A stretch of DNA of 64,000 nucleotides from CAVVEQ01 sp963828855. Lineage in GTDB: Bacteria > Chloroflexota > Anaerolineae > Anaerolineales > Anaerolineaceae. A program made the position numbers and the translations under genes. The notes under the pieces were generated by a model. That model did no database searches. It was not told where the DNA came from and was given only the letters and a program-made list of their open reading frames with translations. Positions 28,139 through 37,267 of this stretch are shown piece after piece (the stretch's first letter is position 1; each line of letters opens with the position of its first letter). The stretch is from positions 62,001 to 126,000 of the forward strand of contig CAWHGB010000005.1 in assembly GCA_963828855.1 (NCBI GenBank), in the 5' to 3' direction.

Positions 28139-28998
28139 ATGAAATTCCCCGAGAAAATCAAAGCCGCCATCCAACTGATCCGCCCGGAGCTGCCCATCGC
28201 CGCCGGGATCTGCGTGGTTGTGGGGCAGACCATCGCACTTGGGAAATTTGCAGCCTTCCCCACCATCCTACAGGGATTCGCGCTGGGGTTTTTCCTCTCC
28301 AGCTCGGCGATGATCTTCAATGATTATTTCGATATCGAGGTGGACCGGGTCAATTCCCCCAACCGCCCCCTGCCATCTGGAAGGATCAGTAAAACCGAAG
28401 CCATCCTCCTCGGTGCCGGGGCGGCGGTCATCGCCCTGGTAATCGCGTTTTCGATCGCCCCCGCTGCGTTCCTGGCCGGGTTGATCCTGTTTGTGCTGGG
28501 TTTCCTGTATAACTGGAAATGGAAAGCGAACGGACTGACCGGGAACCTGGTCGTGAGCCTGAACGTGGCGATGACCTTTTTGATCGGTGCTTTTAGTGTT
28601 GGTCAAATTAGCAACCCATCGGTGTGGGTATTAAGCTTGATAGCTTTCTTTTTCGACCTGGCGGAGGAAATCACCGGGGATGCCATGGATATGGAAGGCG
28701 ATTTAAACGCGGATCGAGATCTCTGGCGATCCGGTTCGGAAGGAAGACCGCGCTACGGATCTCAGCTTTGTTGTTTGCCGCGATGATCCTGGTGACCCTG
28801 GCGCCGGTACTTTTTTCCCACCCACCACTGGCATATATCCTACCGATCGCCGTGCTGGATATTATTATTATCGTCTTTTCCCAAAAGCTCCTGCGGAGCA
28901 GCACACCGCAGGAAGGACGGCAGGCGATGCGGGTGATGTACCTGGCTGCGACGGCTTGTTTGGTGATCTACATAATTTTGATTAATTTTTATCGTTGA
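28139..28998 (+). CDS. UbiA-family prenyltransferase (frameshifted)
   Basis: A membrane enzyme of the UbiA superfamily, about 285 residues. It has the first aspartate motif in FNDYFDIEVDRVNSPNRPLPSG and the second in EEITGDAMDMEGD, with about eight membrane helices. These enzymes move prenyl chains onto aromatic rings or onto glycerol phosphate. The wording of the motifs resembles the geranylgeranylglycerol-phosphate/homogentisate group more than UbiA proper. A two-base excess near 28720 (DRDL to AIRFGRKTALR) splits the frame. It lies directly after the methyltransferase, 14 bases apart, likely one transcript for quinone or isoprenoid lipid synthesis. Confidence 0.8.
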
Positions 28999-29145
28999 GT
29001 TGATCTTGAGATTTGTCGCATAAATTACAGGGGCTACCGGGTTTCCAGCTTTTTACGTTGAGCGCTCGCGATAACCGATTCAACCAAGAAAATTGTTTCG
29101 ATCGGTTATACGAATTTCTACTTGAAGAACGAAAGTGTACTGCTA

Positions 29146-29679
29146 CTACCTTTCACCTTTGCCTCCCCTGGCAAAATCCATCAGTGCACGCGCAGCATGC
29201 TCGGGATCTTTCATCTCCATCCCTTCGATCCCAAGCTGGGTGCACAGCTGCCCTACCCTGATGCCCTGGTGGAAAAAGGCGTCAAAAAAATCTTCGGCAA
29301 GCGTTTCATGCAAATCTTGGTGCTGCTCGAGACCGAATACATTGGCAAAATAGGTCTGGTTCATTCCGGTGAGCGTGGTGGTGCCTTTGCTCATCACCTT
29401 GCCGGCACGGAAGACTTCCAGGGCATCAGAGGGATTAGTAAACCACTCCAGGGTGGGATGGTCTGCATCCACCGCCTCGTAATTGTTGGCGTAAAGCACC
29501 AAGTCGACGGGCATTCCGCGGGTGATGACCTCGTACGTGGTCACCGGCAGGATCACCCGCGCGTTGGTCTGATCGGGGCTCATGATGATGGTGCGGTCGA
29601 TCTGCCCGAAGGCATAGCTTGTCTGCAGATCATCCAGGCGGATGAAATCCGCATCCAGCAGGGAAGCAGAATTGGTCAT
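29146..29679 (-). CDS. Truncated paralogue of the HPr-kinase-like protein (C-terminal part only)
   Basis: 177 residues matching only the last third of the gene at 31112-32883. Shared blocks include FIRLDDLQTSYAFGQIDRTIIMSPDQTNARVIL, split here as FIRLDDLQ and GQIDRTIIMSPDQ, then DLVLYANNYEAVD and GTTTLTGMNQTYFANVFG, and an end reading HAARALMDFARGGK. The nucleotide sequence is also close, nearly identical over parts of the central section. The Walker A loop of the long copy is missing, so ATP binding as in the long copy is not expected. A new start MTNSASLLDADF has a weak GAAGAG ribosome site before it, so the fragment may be expressed. It may instead be a decaying partial duplication. The two copies flank the FAS1 lipoprotein gene. 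Confidence 0.65.
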   Translation of the reverse strand: MTNSASLLDADFIRLDDLQTSYAFGQIDRTIIMSPDQTNARVILPVTTYEVITRGMPVDLVLYANNYEAVDADHPTLEWFTNPSDALEVFRAGKVMSKGTTTLTGMNQTYFANVFGLEQHQDLHETLAEDFFDAFFHQGIRVGQLCTQLGIEGMEMKDPEHAARALMDFARGGKGER

Positions 29680-29965
29680 AAAAATTTCTCTTCAAAAGGT
29701 TCTCAATTGTATACATCAGGGTCGATTGGGTGATACACATGGAAGGGGGAATAGAAGATACCCTATACGAAAATTGGTGTTCACGGTTTTTTCAGAGGAT
29801 TCACCGTCGTCGGTACATACCGGTTGAAACTCTCCATCGCTGAGAGAAAAAGAAATTAACCATCAACCCCAACCATTATTCCATTGATCCGGGCAGGCAA
29901 TGAGGTTTACATCAAGGTACGCCCTTCAAATGTACCTGTACATTTTCATAACATTGTACATTATG
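29680..29965. other. Intergenic region with repeated TGTAC half-sites
   Basis: No gene is supported between the truncated paralogue and the FAS1 lipoprotein. Near its right end TGTAC recurs at about 29930, 29936, 29954 and 29967, just before and across the -35 box of the promoter that follows. Such clustered half-sites could bind a regulator. No known regulator consensus is claimed. Confidence 0.35.
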
Positions 29966-29994
29966 TTGTACGCATTTAATATTTTGGGTATTAT
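29966..29994 (+). promoter_or_regulatory. Sigma70-type promoter for the FAS1 lipoprotein
   Basis: TTGTAC (29966-29971) and TATTAT (29989-29994) are 17 bases apart, the ideal spacing. They lie about 45 bases upstream of the FAS1 start, which has its own AAGGAGAG ribosome site. The -35 box is itself one of several TGTAC half-sites, so control by a repressor or activator is plausible. Confidence 0.6.
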
Positions 29995-30039
29995 CAGGTC
30001 ATAAGTCGTACAAACCATATACAACCAAGGAGAGATGAA

Positions 30040-30996
30040 ATGAAAAAGTTTGGATTCGTAAGTGTGTTGATGGCAGCGGTCTTTATCCTGGCCGCCTGTG
30101 CCCCGGCGATGACCCCCGTTCCTGAACCCACCAAGGTTCCCGAGCCCACCGCCATGCCCGAACCGGAGTTGAAAGATATTGTCGATACCGCTGTTGCGGA
30201 TGGCCGCTTCGGAACGCTGGTTGCCGCAGTCCAGGCCGCCGGATTGGTGGATGCCCTCAAGGGTGAAGGTCCCCTGACCGTCTTCGCCCCCACCGATGAT
30301 GCCTTTGCCATGCTTCCTGAAGGAACGGTTGAAAACCTGTTGAAACCGGAGAACCTGGAGCAGCTGAAATCCATCCTGCTCTACCACGTGGTGGGCGGTA
30401 AATTGATGGCTTCCGATGTCACCTCCATGTCCGCTGCGGAAAGCCTGGAAGGCAGCGAGATCGCCTTCAAGGTGGATATGGGCAATGCATACGCCAATGA
30501 CGCCAAGATCATCATCACCGACATCGAAACCTCCAACGGTATCATTCACGTGATCGACTCGGTCCTGCTGCCCCCGGCAAAAATGTCCGATATCGTTGAC
30601 ACCGCCGTAGCCGATGGTCGCTTCAAGACCCTGGCTGCTGCCCTCGGCGCTGCCGGGTTGGTGGAAACCCTCAAGGGTGAAGGTCCCTTCACCGTCTTTG
30701 CCCCGACCGATGATGCCTTCGCGAAGCTGCCTGCCGGAACCGTGGAAACCCTGTTGAAACCGGAAAACCTGGAACAGCTGAAATCCATCCTGCTCTACCA
30801 TGTGGTGAGCGGCAAGGTGATGGCCGACCAGGTGGTAACCCTGGAAAGCGCAGATACAGTTCTGGGTAAGCCGGTAACGATCAAGGTGATGGACGGCAAA
30901 GTGTACGTGAATGACAGCCAGGTTGTGCTCACCGATGTGTTGGCTGCCAATGGTGTGATCCACGTCATCGACTCGGTACTTCTGCCCCCTCAGTAA
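30040..30996 (+). CDS. Lipoprotein with two FAS1 (fasciclin) domains
   Basis: 318 residues, intact. A signal peptide ends in the lipobox ILAAC (Cys about 20), so the mature protein should be lipid-anchored outside. A short Pro/Glu-rich linker (EPTKVPEPTAMPEPE) leads to two FAS1 domains, about 45-180 and 185-318. Each has DIVDTAVADGRF, LKGEGPxTVFAPTDDAF, LLKPENLEQLKSILLYHVV and a final GIIHVIDSVLLP. The near-identical wording shows an internal duplication. FAS1 domains mediate cell adhesion or matrix binding. It is a single-gene unit with its own promoter and terminator, set between two copies of an HPr-kinase-like gene that run the other way. Confidence 0.92.
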   Translation: MKKFGFVSVLMAAVFILAACAPAMTPVPEPTKVPEPTAMPEPELKDIVDTAVADGRFGTLVAAVQAAGLVDALKGEGPLTVFAPTDDAFAMLPEGTVENLLKPENLEQLKSILLYHVVGGKLMASDVTSMSAAESLEGSEIAFKVDMGNAYANDAKIIITDIETSNGIIHVIDSVLLPPAKMSDIVDTAVADGRFKTLAAALGAAGLVETLKGEGPFTVFAPTDDAFAKLPAGTVETLLKPENLEQLKSILLYHVVSGKVMADQVVTLESADTVLGKPVTIKVMDGKVYVNDSQVVLTDVLAANGVIHVIDSVLLPPQ

Positions 30997-31021
30997 TCAA
31001 CATTCAGGTACTACTAACAAT

Positions 31022-31050
31022 GAGCTGTCCTGAAAAGGACAGCTCTTTTT
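31022..31050 (+). terminator. Intrinsic terminator after the FAS1 gene
   Basis: A nine-pair stem GAGCTGTCC / GGACAGCTC with loop TGAAAA is followed by TTTTT. It begins 26 bases after the stop codon. Confidence 0.9.
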
Positions 31051-31111
31051 ATATTTATATTACCTAATTCACCGGGATGGCAGGTCGGATTTGCGAAACC
31101 TGTCACGCTGT

Positions 31112-32883
31112 CTATTTAATTTCCTTGCCTCCCCTGGCAAAATCCAGCAGCGCCCGCGCTGCATGCTCGGGACCTTTCTGTTCCATCCCGGCGATGCCCA
31201 GCTGGGTGCGCAGCTGCCCCACTTTAGTCCCCTGTCGGAAGAAAGCCTCGAAGAACTCGCTTGGCCAGCTTCTCGTGCTCCGACTGGTACTGCTCCGGAC
31301 CGAATACATTGGCAAAATAGGTCTGGTTCATTCCGGTGAGCGTGGTGGTGCCCTTGCTCATTACCTTGCCTGCGCGGAAGACCTCCAGGGCATCCGCGGG
31401 ATTGGTAAACCATTCCAGGGTGGGATGATCGGCATCCACCGCCTCATAATTGTTGGCGTAGAGCACCAGGTCCACCGGCACCCCGCGGGTGATGACCTGG
31501 TACGTGGTCACCGGCAGGATCACGCGCGCGTTGGTCTGGTCGGGGCTCATGATGATGGTGCGGTCGATCTGCCCGAAGGCGTAGCCGGTCTGCAGATCAT
31601 CCAGGCGGATGAATGCGCCAGTCTCGGTGCCGAAACCCAGGATGTGCCCGTTCTGCGCCCCGGTGAGTGAGCCCATGTCGTCGGCGATGATGGTGATCTC
31701 TTCGATCTCGTCCTTGCCGATCTGGCGGAAGGCTTCCAGCGATTCGGACTTGCCCGCGCCGGTATCGCCCATGATCAGGACGGTCATCGGCTCGCGCTCG
31801 TGAATGCGCAGGCGTAACCATCGCTCCATGAAAGGGCAGCCGTCCGCGCTTCATCATCACGATATTGTGCAGGGTGAGGGTCATTTTCTTCAGGTAGCCG
31901 AAATACCCAAACTCGTCGCATTCGGGCACCGCGCCGATGATCATGTCATTCTTCTCATCGTCGTAGAAGATGGTTTGCCCCTTGCCGAGGGCAGGGAAAT
32001 CCTTTTCCGGCACGCCGAAGAGGTAGGCAGCGTCCGGACGGCCCTGCAGGTCCTTCTCATCCGCCAGTTCAAAGAGGTTGCAGAGTGAGAAACCCAGCTC
32101 GGCGAATTTAAGCGAGAAATAGATCATGATGAGCAGGGGACCCACCTTGGCAGGATAGCAGAGCCAGTCCTTGCTGGAAAGCTGCAAGCTCTCCAGCGGG
32201 TTTTTATCCACGCGCTCGAAGACCCCGCTGCGTTTGTTCATCGGCGGGTTGAAGATGAGCGGCGGGTAGATCAGGATCTGCCGAATGATGGCGATATCGT
32301 TCAGCTTGCGGTATATCGCGGCAGGGTAGGCGGCATCCTTCGGCAGGGCGATGGCAGCCACCTCGGCCGCGGCGCGGACCTGGCGGTAGATGCGCGGATG
32401 GGTGCCGGTGATGCTCTCCTGCAGGTCGCGGTAGGTGCTGCGCACCAGGTGGGTGAGCGATTCCACCGTGTTGTTGAAGGTCTGGTAGGGGCGGCGGTCG
32501 AAACGGTTGCCAGCCGAGTCACATATAATGAAGCGCTGCAGGCTGCGCCAGTAATTGTAGAGGTATTCAATGAAATCGTTGAGCAGCTGCCTGTCGCGCA
32601 GAAACTGCTCGGCTTCGGGCATGATCTTGATGACCATTTCCGGGGGGATCTTTAAAACCAGCTTCATGAATTCGACAAGCCGGTGGATATCCTTTTCGGC
32701 AATCAAGCGGCGGTCGAACACGCGCAGCATGGGCGAATTCCGCTTCACCAGTTTATGGATCGCCTGGCTGAAGATGCGGAAAGCCAGCTTGCTGGAAAGC
32801 AGCTCGTCGGCATTCTCGCACAATCGGTCACCTGTCCGCAGGATCACCTTATCCGGATACGTTCGATAGGATATCTTTTCCAT
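31112..32883 (-). CDS. HPr-kinase/PEPCK-like P-loop protein (frameshifted)
   Basis: About 590 residues. The N-terminal 340 residues (MEKISYRTYPDKVILRTGD onward) are helical and match nothing I recognise. A P-loop GDTGAGKS then stands near residue 365, followed by DEIEEITIIADDMGS and the GFGTETGAFIRLDDL, GQIDRTIIMSPDQTNAR and TTTLTGMNQTYFANV blocks. The short P-loop plus downstream acidic motif resembles HPr kinase and ATP-dependent PEP carboxykinase folds, so phosphoryl transfer is inferred. One-base excesses near 31808 and 31260 split it. A truncated relative lies at 29146-29679. Substrate unknown; no HPr or PTS gene is nearby. Confidence 0.7.
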
Positions 32884-33147
32884 GTTACTGCCTCTTTACT
32901 CTTGATAACAAAAGGGAACGGTTGGCGCCGTTCCTGACTTTCGTATTCCTGCTGGTCAAACCCGGTTGCTTATGCTCCCGGGGGACGGTCGATAAAAATC
33001 TTGATTGGGCGTATTTCCGCGTCTGAAATTCCCGTGCGATTATTGTACTTCACTTCCTGTCGCCGATTTCTTATATATCTCTTAAAACCAAAAGAGTATA
33101 ATTGCCAAACTCATTTGATGGCGAAGGCAATTAGCTTGAAAGCTGGA

Positions 33148-34758
33148 ATGAAAAATACCGAACCTGGAACCATAAAGAATCGTTTCTTTGATTTTCCGTT
33201 TTTTATTCCCCTTATGGGGCTTTTTCCGATTCTTTCCCTGTTGGCGGCCAACCTCGGGCAAACATCTTTTTCATCAGCCTGGTTTTCCCTCATCGTTAGC
33301 CTGGCGGCAGTAATACTGATCTCTGTGATCTGTATTTTAACCATTCACCCCAGACCACGCGCGTATCTTGCGTCCGTAATATTATGCGTTGGCTTCTTCA
33401 CCTGGGGACATTTTTTTCATCTTGTGGAGGGAGAGCAAATATTTGGTTTCAATGTAGGCCGTCATGTGGTCATTTTTCCATTATTCTTGATCGTCATTAT
33501 CCTGTTACTGATCCTGGTTATTAAGGCGCCTTCACCATCTCCGTCTTTTGTGAGAACACTTAATGTGGTTTTCTCGATATTGTGCATCGTCCCGCTGGTA
33601 TCCATAATCGCCTATCAAGCAATGGTATTTAAAAATCAAAAACCGAAACCATCTGTGACCGCCAATACCATTCCAAACAACCCGGTTGCGGCGGAGAATT
33701 TGCCGGATATCTATTACATCATTTTGGATGGGGTGGTCAGGGAAGATGAAATGAAAACCGGTTTTGGTTTTCAGGATTATTCCCTGCCGGATGAATTACG
33801 TAAGCGCGGTTTCTATATTCCCGATTGCACATTTTCAAATTATCATTCCACGGCTACCTCGATCGCCTCGGTTCTCAATATGGATTATTTGGACAAATTT
33901 GGGGTGGCAGATGATCAGATAAACACGGACGAAAATGACCCCGGATTGCTCTATCCATTGCTTCATCAAAACCGTGTGGTTGCCTATTTACGAAACATGG
34001 GTTACCAATTTGTCGCGTTTCGCGGTTTCTTTCCGCTTAACGATTTTTCGGATGCCGACGTATATATAAATTATTTTAAAAATCAGGCTGGGACGGATGA
34101 CCTCTCTGAAAGGAATTTCCGTGCCCTGTTTTATTCCACCACGCTTCTGGACCTACCCCAGGTCTTAATTCGGGAACACTTATCGAAATTTCCATTCCTT
34201 CCCCGTTCGGTTGTAGAGTTCCTTGTTCCAGATTCACATGTTTATTCATCAAGGTCCTACCAGTGGTATCAACAACATATGTATGCCTTCGATCAGCTGG
34301 GAAAAATCCCCTCCCTGCCCGGCGCAAAATTCATTTATGCCCATTTTTACTCCACCCACCAGCCCTATGTTCTCAACTCCGATGGAAGTTTGCTCTGGCC
34401 CATCAACGAGGATAATAATGGGTATATCTCAGGCGTGAAATATACCTCCACCCGAATTTTGGAGGATATTGATAAGATCCTGGCTGAATCCAAAGTGCCG
34501 CCCGTCATCATCATTCAAGCTGACCATGGGCAGGATGGCGCATTACCCACCGATCACCATAAAATCTTGAATGCGATTTATCTTCCTGAGACCGGAAGAC
34601 AATTACTTTACCCGACGATCACGCCGGTGAATACTTTCAGAGTGATATTGAACTCAATCGCGGGAGGTTCCTTCCAACTTCTTCCGGATACCCTGCTTCT
34701 TACAAAAACCGGGACGCGTGATTTCGAGCGCGTCCCAGCAAGTTGTGAAATTCCCTGA
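33148..34758 (+). CDS. Membrane-bound alkaline-phosphatase/sulfatase-superfamily enzyme
   Basis: About 536 residues. Four to five N-terminal membrane helices precede an outside domain from about residue 180. This starts PDIYYIILDGVVREDEM, has TFSNYHSTATSIASVLNM where the catalytic Thr/Ser lies in LtaS-like proteins, YAHFYSTHQPYVL, and IIIQADHGQDG near the end. Those are the landmarks of the phosphopentomutase/sulfatase/LtaS fold, so transfer or hydrolysis of a phospho-group on a surface polymer is likely. A TATAAT at 33097-33102 puts the transcript start just before 33118. The ATG at 33148 is therefore preferred over 33118 or the longer frame from 33001. No ribosome site is clear for either. 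Confidence 0.72.
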   Translation: MKNTEPGTIKNRFFDFPFFIPLMGLFPILSLLAANLGQTSFSSAWFSLIVSLAAVILISVICILTIHPRPRAYLASVILCVGFFTWGHFFHLVEGEQIFGFNVGRHVVIFPLFLIVIILLLILVIKAPSPSPSFVRTLNVVFSILCIVPLVSIIAYQAMVFKNQKPKPSVTANTIPNNPVAAENLPDIYYIILDGVVREDEMKTGFGFQDYSLPDELRKRGFYIPDCTFSNYHSTATSIASVLNMDYLDKFGVADDQINTDENDPGLLYPLLHQNRVVAYLRNMGYQFVAFRGFFPLNDFSDADVYINYFKNQAGTDDLSERNFRALFYSTTLLDLPQVLIREHLSKFPFLPRSVVEFLVPDSHVYSSRSYQWYQQHMYAFDQLGKIPSLPGAKFIYAHFYSTHQPYVLNSDGSLLWPINEDNNGYISGVKYTSTRILEDIDKILAESKVPPVIIIQADHGQDGALPTDHHKILNAIYLPETGRQLLYPTITPVNTFRVILNSIAGGSFQLLPDTLLLTKTGTRDFERVPASCEIP

Positions 34759-34803
34759 TCATCGGCCTTGGATTAATTCTTAAATAAATTTCCGTTCCGA
34801 AGA

Positions 34804-36320
34804 TCAGACCGGCACTTCCGCTTTGAACTTAGCTCCATCCTCCTTGCAGACCGCCTGGAAGAGCCTCCTGGCTGACATCACCCCCGTAGGCAGCCCTCCG
34901 CCCGGCTCCACCCACTGTCCGCAGAGATAGAAGCTTTCCAGCCCGGGCAGCTTCTGGGAAAGAGGCTTCATCACCGTGCCAGCGTTCTCGGCTGTGATCA
35001 TCCAGCCTTCGAACGAGCCCTTCCAGTTGCCGGTGTATCGCTCAAAAGTCAGGGGGGTAGCCACATCCACCATCTCCACCTGCCCCCCAATGCCAGGGAA
35101 ACGCTCCTCAAGCGCCGAAACCACCCCGCGCGCCACCTGGTCCTTCTTTTCATCATAGGAAGCCCTGTCAGCGGAGAGCTCTTTCCAATAGTCATAATTG
35201 GAAGGCAGCATCACCACCAGGCTGGTTTTACCTTTGGGTGCCATGGTGGGATCCTGGTTGAATACGTGGATGGGCAGTCGATCCACCGTTTTATCCCCGA
35301 TATCCAATGGGTGTTGCAGGGGTACATTGATACCCGAAACGGTAATGGGTAAATCCTGGAAGTCGCGGTTCACGCCGATCGCCGACAAAGACCAGCGGAG
35401 GGAAGGGTTTCCACTCGCGGTACATTTTATCGATCCCTTCATCTTTATACTTTCCATCCAGCATCTTGTAGATGGTCGAATGCCCATCCGCCGCGGAGAT
35501 GACCCTGCCGGCGCGGTGCTCACTGCCATCCGCCAGGCGGATGCCGACGGCTTTGCCATTTTCCACCAGGATCTTTTCAACCGGGGTCTTGTAGTGGATC
35601 TCACCGCCGAGATCCAGGAAGCGCTTTTCCAGCGCCTGCGACATGGGCAGAGATCCGCCGATGGGGTAACCGGCGTTCTGGTTGTTCAGGTAGGCAAAGG
35701 TGAAGAGCATGAAGAAGAGCGGGAAATCCGGCAGCCATAGCTCATTCAATGCATCCCGAAAAAGCGGATCTTTAATTTTGGGGAGGTATTCCACCGTGGT
35801 TATCTTTAGCCACCGTCTCAATGCCAGGCCGTAGCGAAGGAAAAACCAGATCGACGCAAGCCCCGCTGATAAAGTCTTTTTATCCGGCGGCGCATCCATA
35901 ACTGACATCATTTTTACCCCCAGGCGGATGCCGGACATCAAATCGCGGATCGATTTTTCGTCCCCGGGGAACATTTCCATCAAGTGGGTTTCCAGGCGGT
36001 CCACATTGGAATAAAAAACGACCGTGCGACCATCGGCAGCTTTCGTAGCGCAAGTATTCCTCTGCGTTGACAAATTCCCGTCCCTGGGCAAGCCCCACCT
36101 CCTGCCAAAAACGGTTCATCTGGCTTTTTGGGGAGGAGCCCACCAGCCAGTGAATGCAGCCATCGATGGTGTAGCCCTTGCGCTTCCAGGAGGTGCAAAG
36201 ACCTCCGGGTTTATCGTGCAGCTCGAAGATGGTGGCTTTATAACCGTTCAAGCGGGCATAGATGCCAGCCGAAAGCCCGGCGAATCCAGCCCCGATGATG
36301 ATCACGGATTTGTCTTGCAT
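34804..36320 (-). CDS. CrtI/retinol-saturase-like FAD oxidoreductase (frameshifted)
   Basis: About 500 residues. The N-terminus is an FAD-binding Rossmann fold: SVIIIGAGFAGLSAGIYARLNGY split as GAGFAGLSAG, then FELHDKPGGLCTSW. The middle has FPLFFMLFTFAYLNNQNAGYPIGG and VISAADGHSTIYKML. The C-terminus has the flavin-proximal block LESFYLCGQWVEPGGGLPTGVMSARRL, as in phytoene desaturases and carotenoid isomerases. One-base excesses near 36045 and 35382 break the frame. Such enzymes desaturate, saturate or isomerise polyene lipids. No other carotenoid gene is seen in the window, so the substrate is open. It converges with the phosphatase-superfamily gene, 45 bases apart. Confidence 0.82.
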
Positions 36321-36356
36321 AGGGGACCTTTCAAATCAGAATGATTTCATTATTGT

Positions 36357-36389
36357 CGTAGGTCGGACACCGCACGTGTGCCCGACATC
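36357..36389. repeat. REP-like palindromic repeat, copy A
   Basis: An imperfect palindrome of the form GTAGGTCGG...CCCGACATC. Related copies lie at 36471-36502 (inverted) and 59454-59486. All three are in non-coding DNA next to gene ends. Confidence 0.6.
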
Positions 36390-36470
36390 AACAAACCCTT
36401 GTGCGATTTCATTCAACCGATAACCCTTGTATCGTGCCATGCAATCATTTTATACAATATTTGATCATTA

Positions 36471-36502
36471 ATGTCGGGGACAAAACCGGTCCCCGACCTA
36501 CG
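36471..36502. repeat. REP-like palindromic repeat, copy B
   Basis: ATGTCGGGG...CCCCGACCTACG, with a nine-base inverted arm pair. It faces copy A in inverted orientation about 80 bases away and is almost identical (one mismatch) to the reverse complement of copy C at 59454-59486. Confidence 0.65.
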
Positions 36503-36557
36503 CAATAATCCAGGGAACATAGTGAAATATTATAAGACCCTCGCGGGGCTTGAATGG

Positions 36558-36577
36558 TGCCCCAGGCAGAACTCGAA
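36558..36577 (-). repeat. Duplicated 3' end of tRNA-Arg (attachment-site-like)
   Basis: Twenty bases identical to the 3' end of the tRNA-Arg gene (T-loop second half, T-stem, acceptor strand) recur 116 bases downstream of it. In this copy the acceptor strand is followed by CCA. The rest of a tRNA is absent. Such tRNA tail copies are typical of integrase attachment sites. Confidence 0.55.
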
Positions 36578-36673
36578 CATCGTACCCTCAATGGGTATCA
36601 AAACCTTCCAAAAGAATCCTCGTCTGTCCATAAACAAATCTGCCCATCGAAATCGATGAGCAGGTATCGCGTG

Positions 36674-36747
36674 TGCCCCAGGCAGAACTCGAATCTGCAA
36701 CCTTTTGCTCCGCAAGCAAACGCTCTATCCAATTGCGCTACTGGGGC
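36674..36747 (-). tRNA. tRNA-Arg (anticodon GCG)
   Basis: The minus strand folds into a standard cloverleaf: acceptor GCCCCAG with CTGGGGC, positions 8-9 TA, D-arm GCGC...GAGC, anticodon stem TTTGC/GCAAA with loop TTGCGGA (anticodon GCG, reading CGC/CGT), variable AGGTT, and T-arm GCAGA-TTCGAGT-TCTGC, then discriminator A. CCA is not encoded. Its 3' twenty bases are repeated at 36558-36577. Confidence 0.9.
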
Positions 36748-36796
36748 ATTCGGAGCGGGCTAAATATACCGCCCTCAGGCAGAATCGTCAAGCAAC

Positions 36797-36830
36797 ATGG
36801 ATCTCCCCTGATGTTTAGGGGGAGATCCAT
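36797..36830 (-). terminator. Hairpin after the DUF4190 gene
   Basis: A 12-base inverted repeat (ATGGATCTCCCC / GGGGAGATCCAT) lies just past the stop of the DUF4190 gene and before the tRNA. No T-run follows, so it may end transcription weakly or protect the mRNA end. Confidence 0.5.
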
Positions 36831-36848
36831 CGTAAATCAACTAAAAAA

Positions 36849-37181
36849 TCAGAACGAATTGAAGGCTGAACCGCCAACAGCTCCGAGTAATCCCAAGACG
36901 ATGACCACCACCACGCAGATACCGATCACGGTCAGGCCGAGGTTGACCCAGCCGAGGATGATCCCGGCGGTGGCCATATCCTCGCCCTTCAACGCCCCGG
37001 CACTCTTGCGGATATCACTCTTCGCCGAATAGCCCACAATCACTGCCACGATCCCGGCGATCAGGGGCAGCAGAATGAACCCGGCGATGCCAAAGACCAG
37101 GCTGACGATCGCTTTTCCACTCGTCTGGGGAACGGTGGCGCCCGGTTCAGCTTGAATGACCACAGGTTGATTTTCTGACAT
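36849..37181 (-). CDS. Small DUF4190-type membrane protein
   Basis: 110 residues starting at MSENQPVV (37181), chosen for the AAGGAGG site just upstream; the longer frame from 37217 has none. A short polar N-terminus precedes two membrane helices (SLVFGIAGFILLPLIAGIVAVIVGY and ILGWVNLGLTVIGICVVVVIVLGLL, both given here only as landmarks SLVFGIAGF and ILGWVNLGL). Between them is a conserved polar loop with SDIRKSAGALKGEDMA. This is the DUF4190 pattern, common next to signalling or envelope genes but without known function. The next gene upstream, also on the minus strand, is another small two-helix protein. Confidence 0.8.
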   Translation of the reverse strand: MSENQPVVIQAEPGATVPQTSGKAIVSLVFGIAGFILLPLIAGIVAVIVGYSAKSDIRKSAGALKGEDMATAGIILGWVNLGLTVIGICVVVVIVLGLLGAVGGSAFNSF

Positions 37182-37267
37182 TGCTTCCTCCTTGACTTTT
37201 TTCAACAGAAATTTCAAACAGTTATTATAGCGATATTATCTCGAAAAAGTTGCACGTCTCCGTTATT

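Noticed and set aside
29926..30963. 345-codon minus-strand frame opposite the FAS1 gene
   Set aside because: The plus strand encodes an intact two-domain FAS1 lipoprotein with promoter and terminator.
34711..34736. GGGACGCG/CGCGTCCC hairpin as a terminator of the phosphatase-superfamily gene
   Set aside because: It lies inside the coding end and is not followed by a T-run.
36471..36763. Small plus-strand frames of 62-69 codons near tRNA-Arg
   Set aside because: They run through the palindromic repeat and the antisense of the tRNA and its tail copy.
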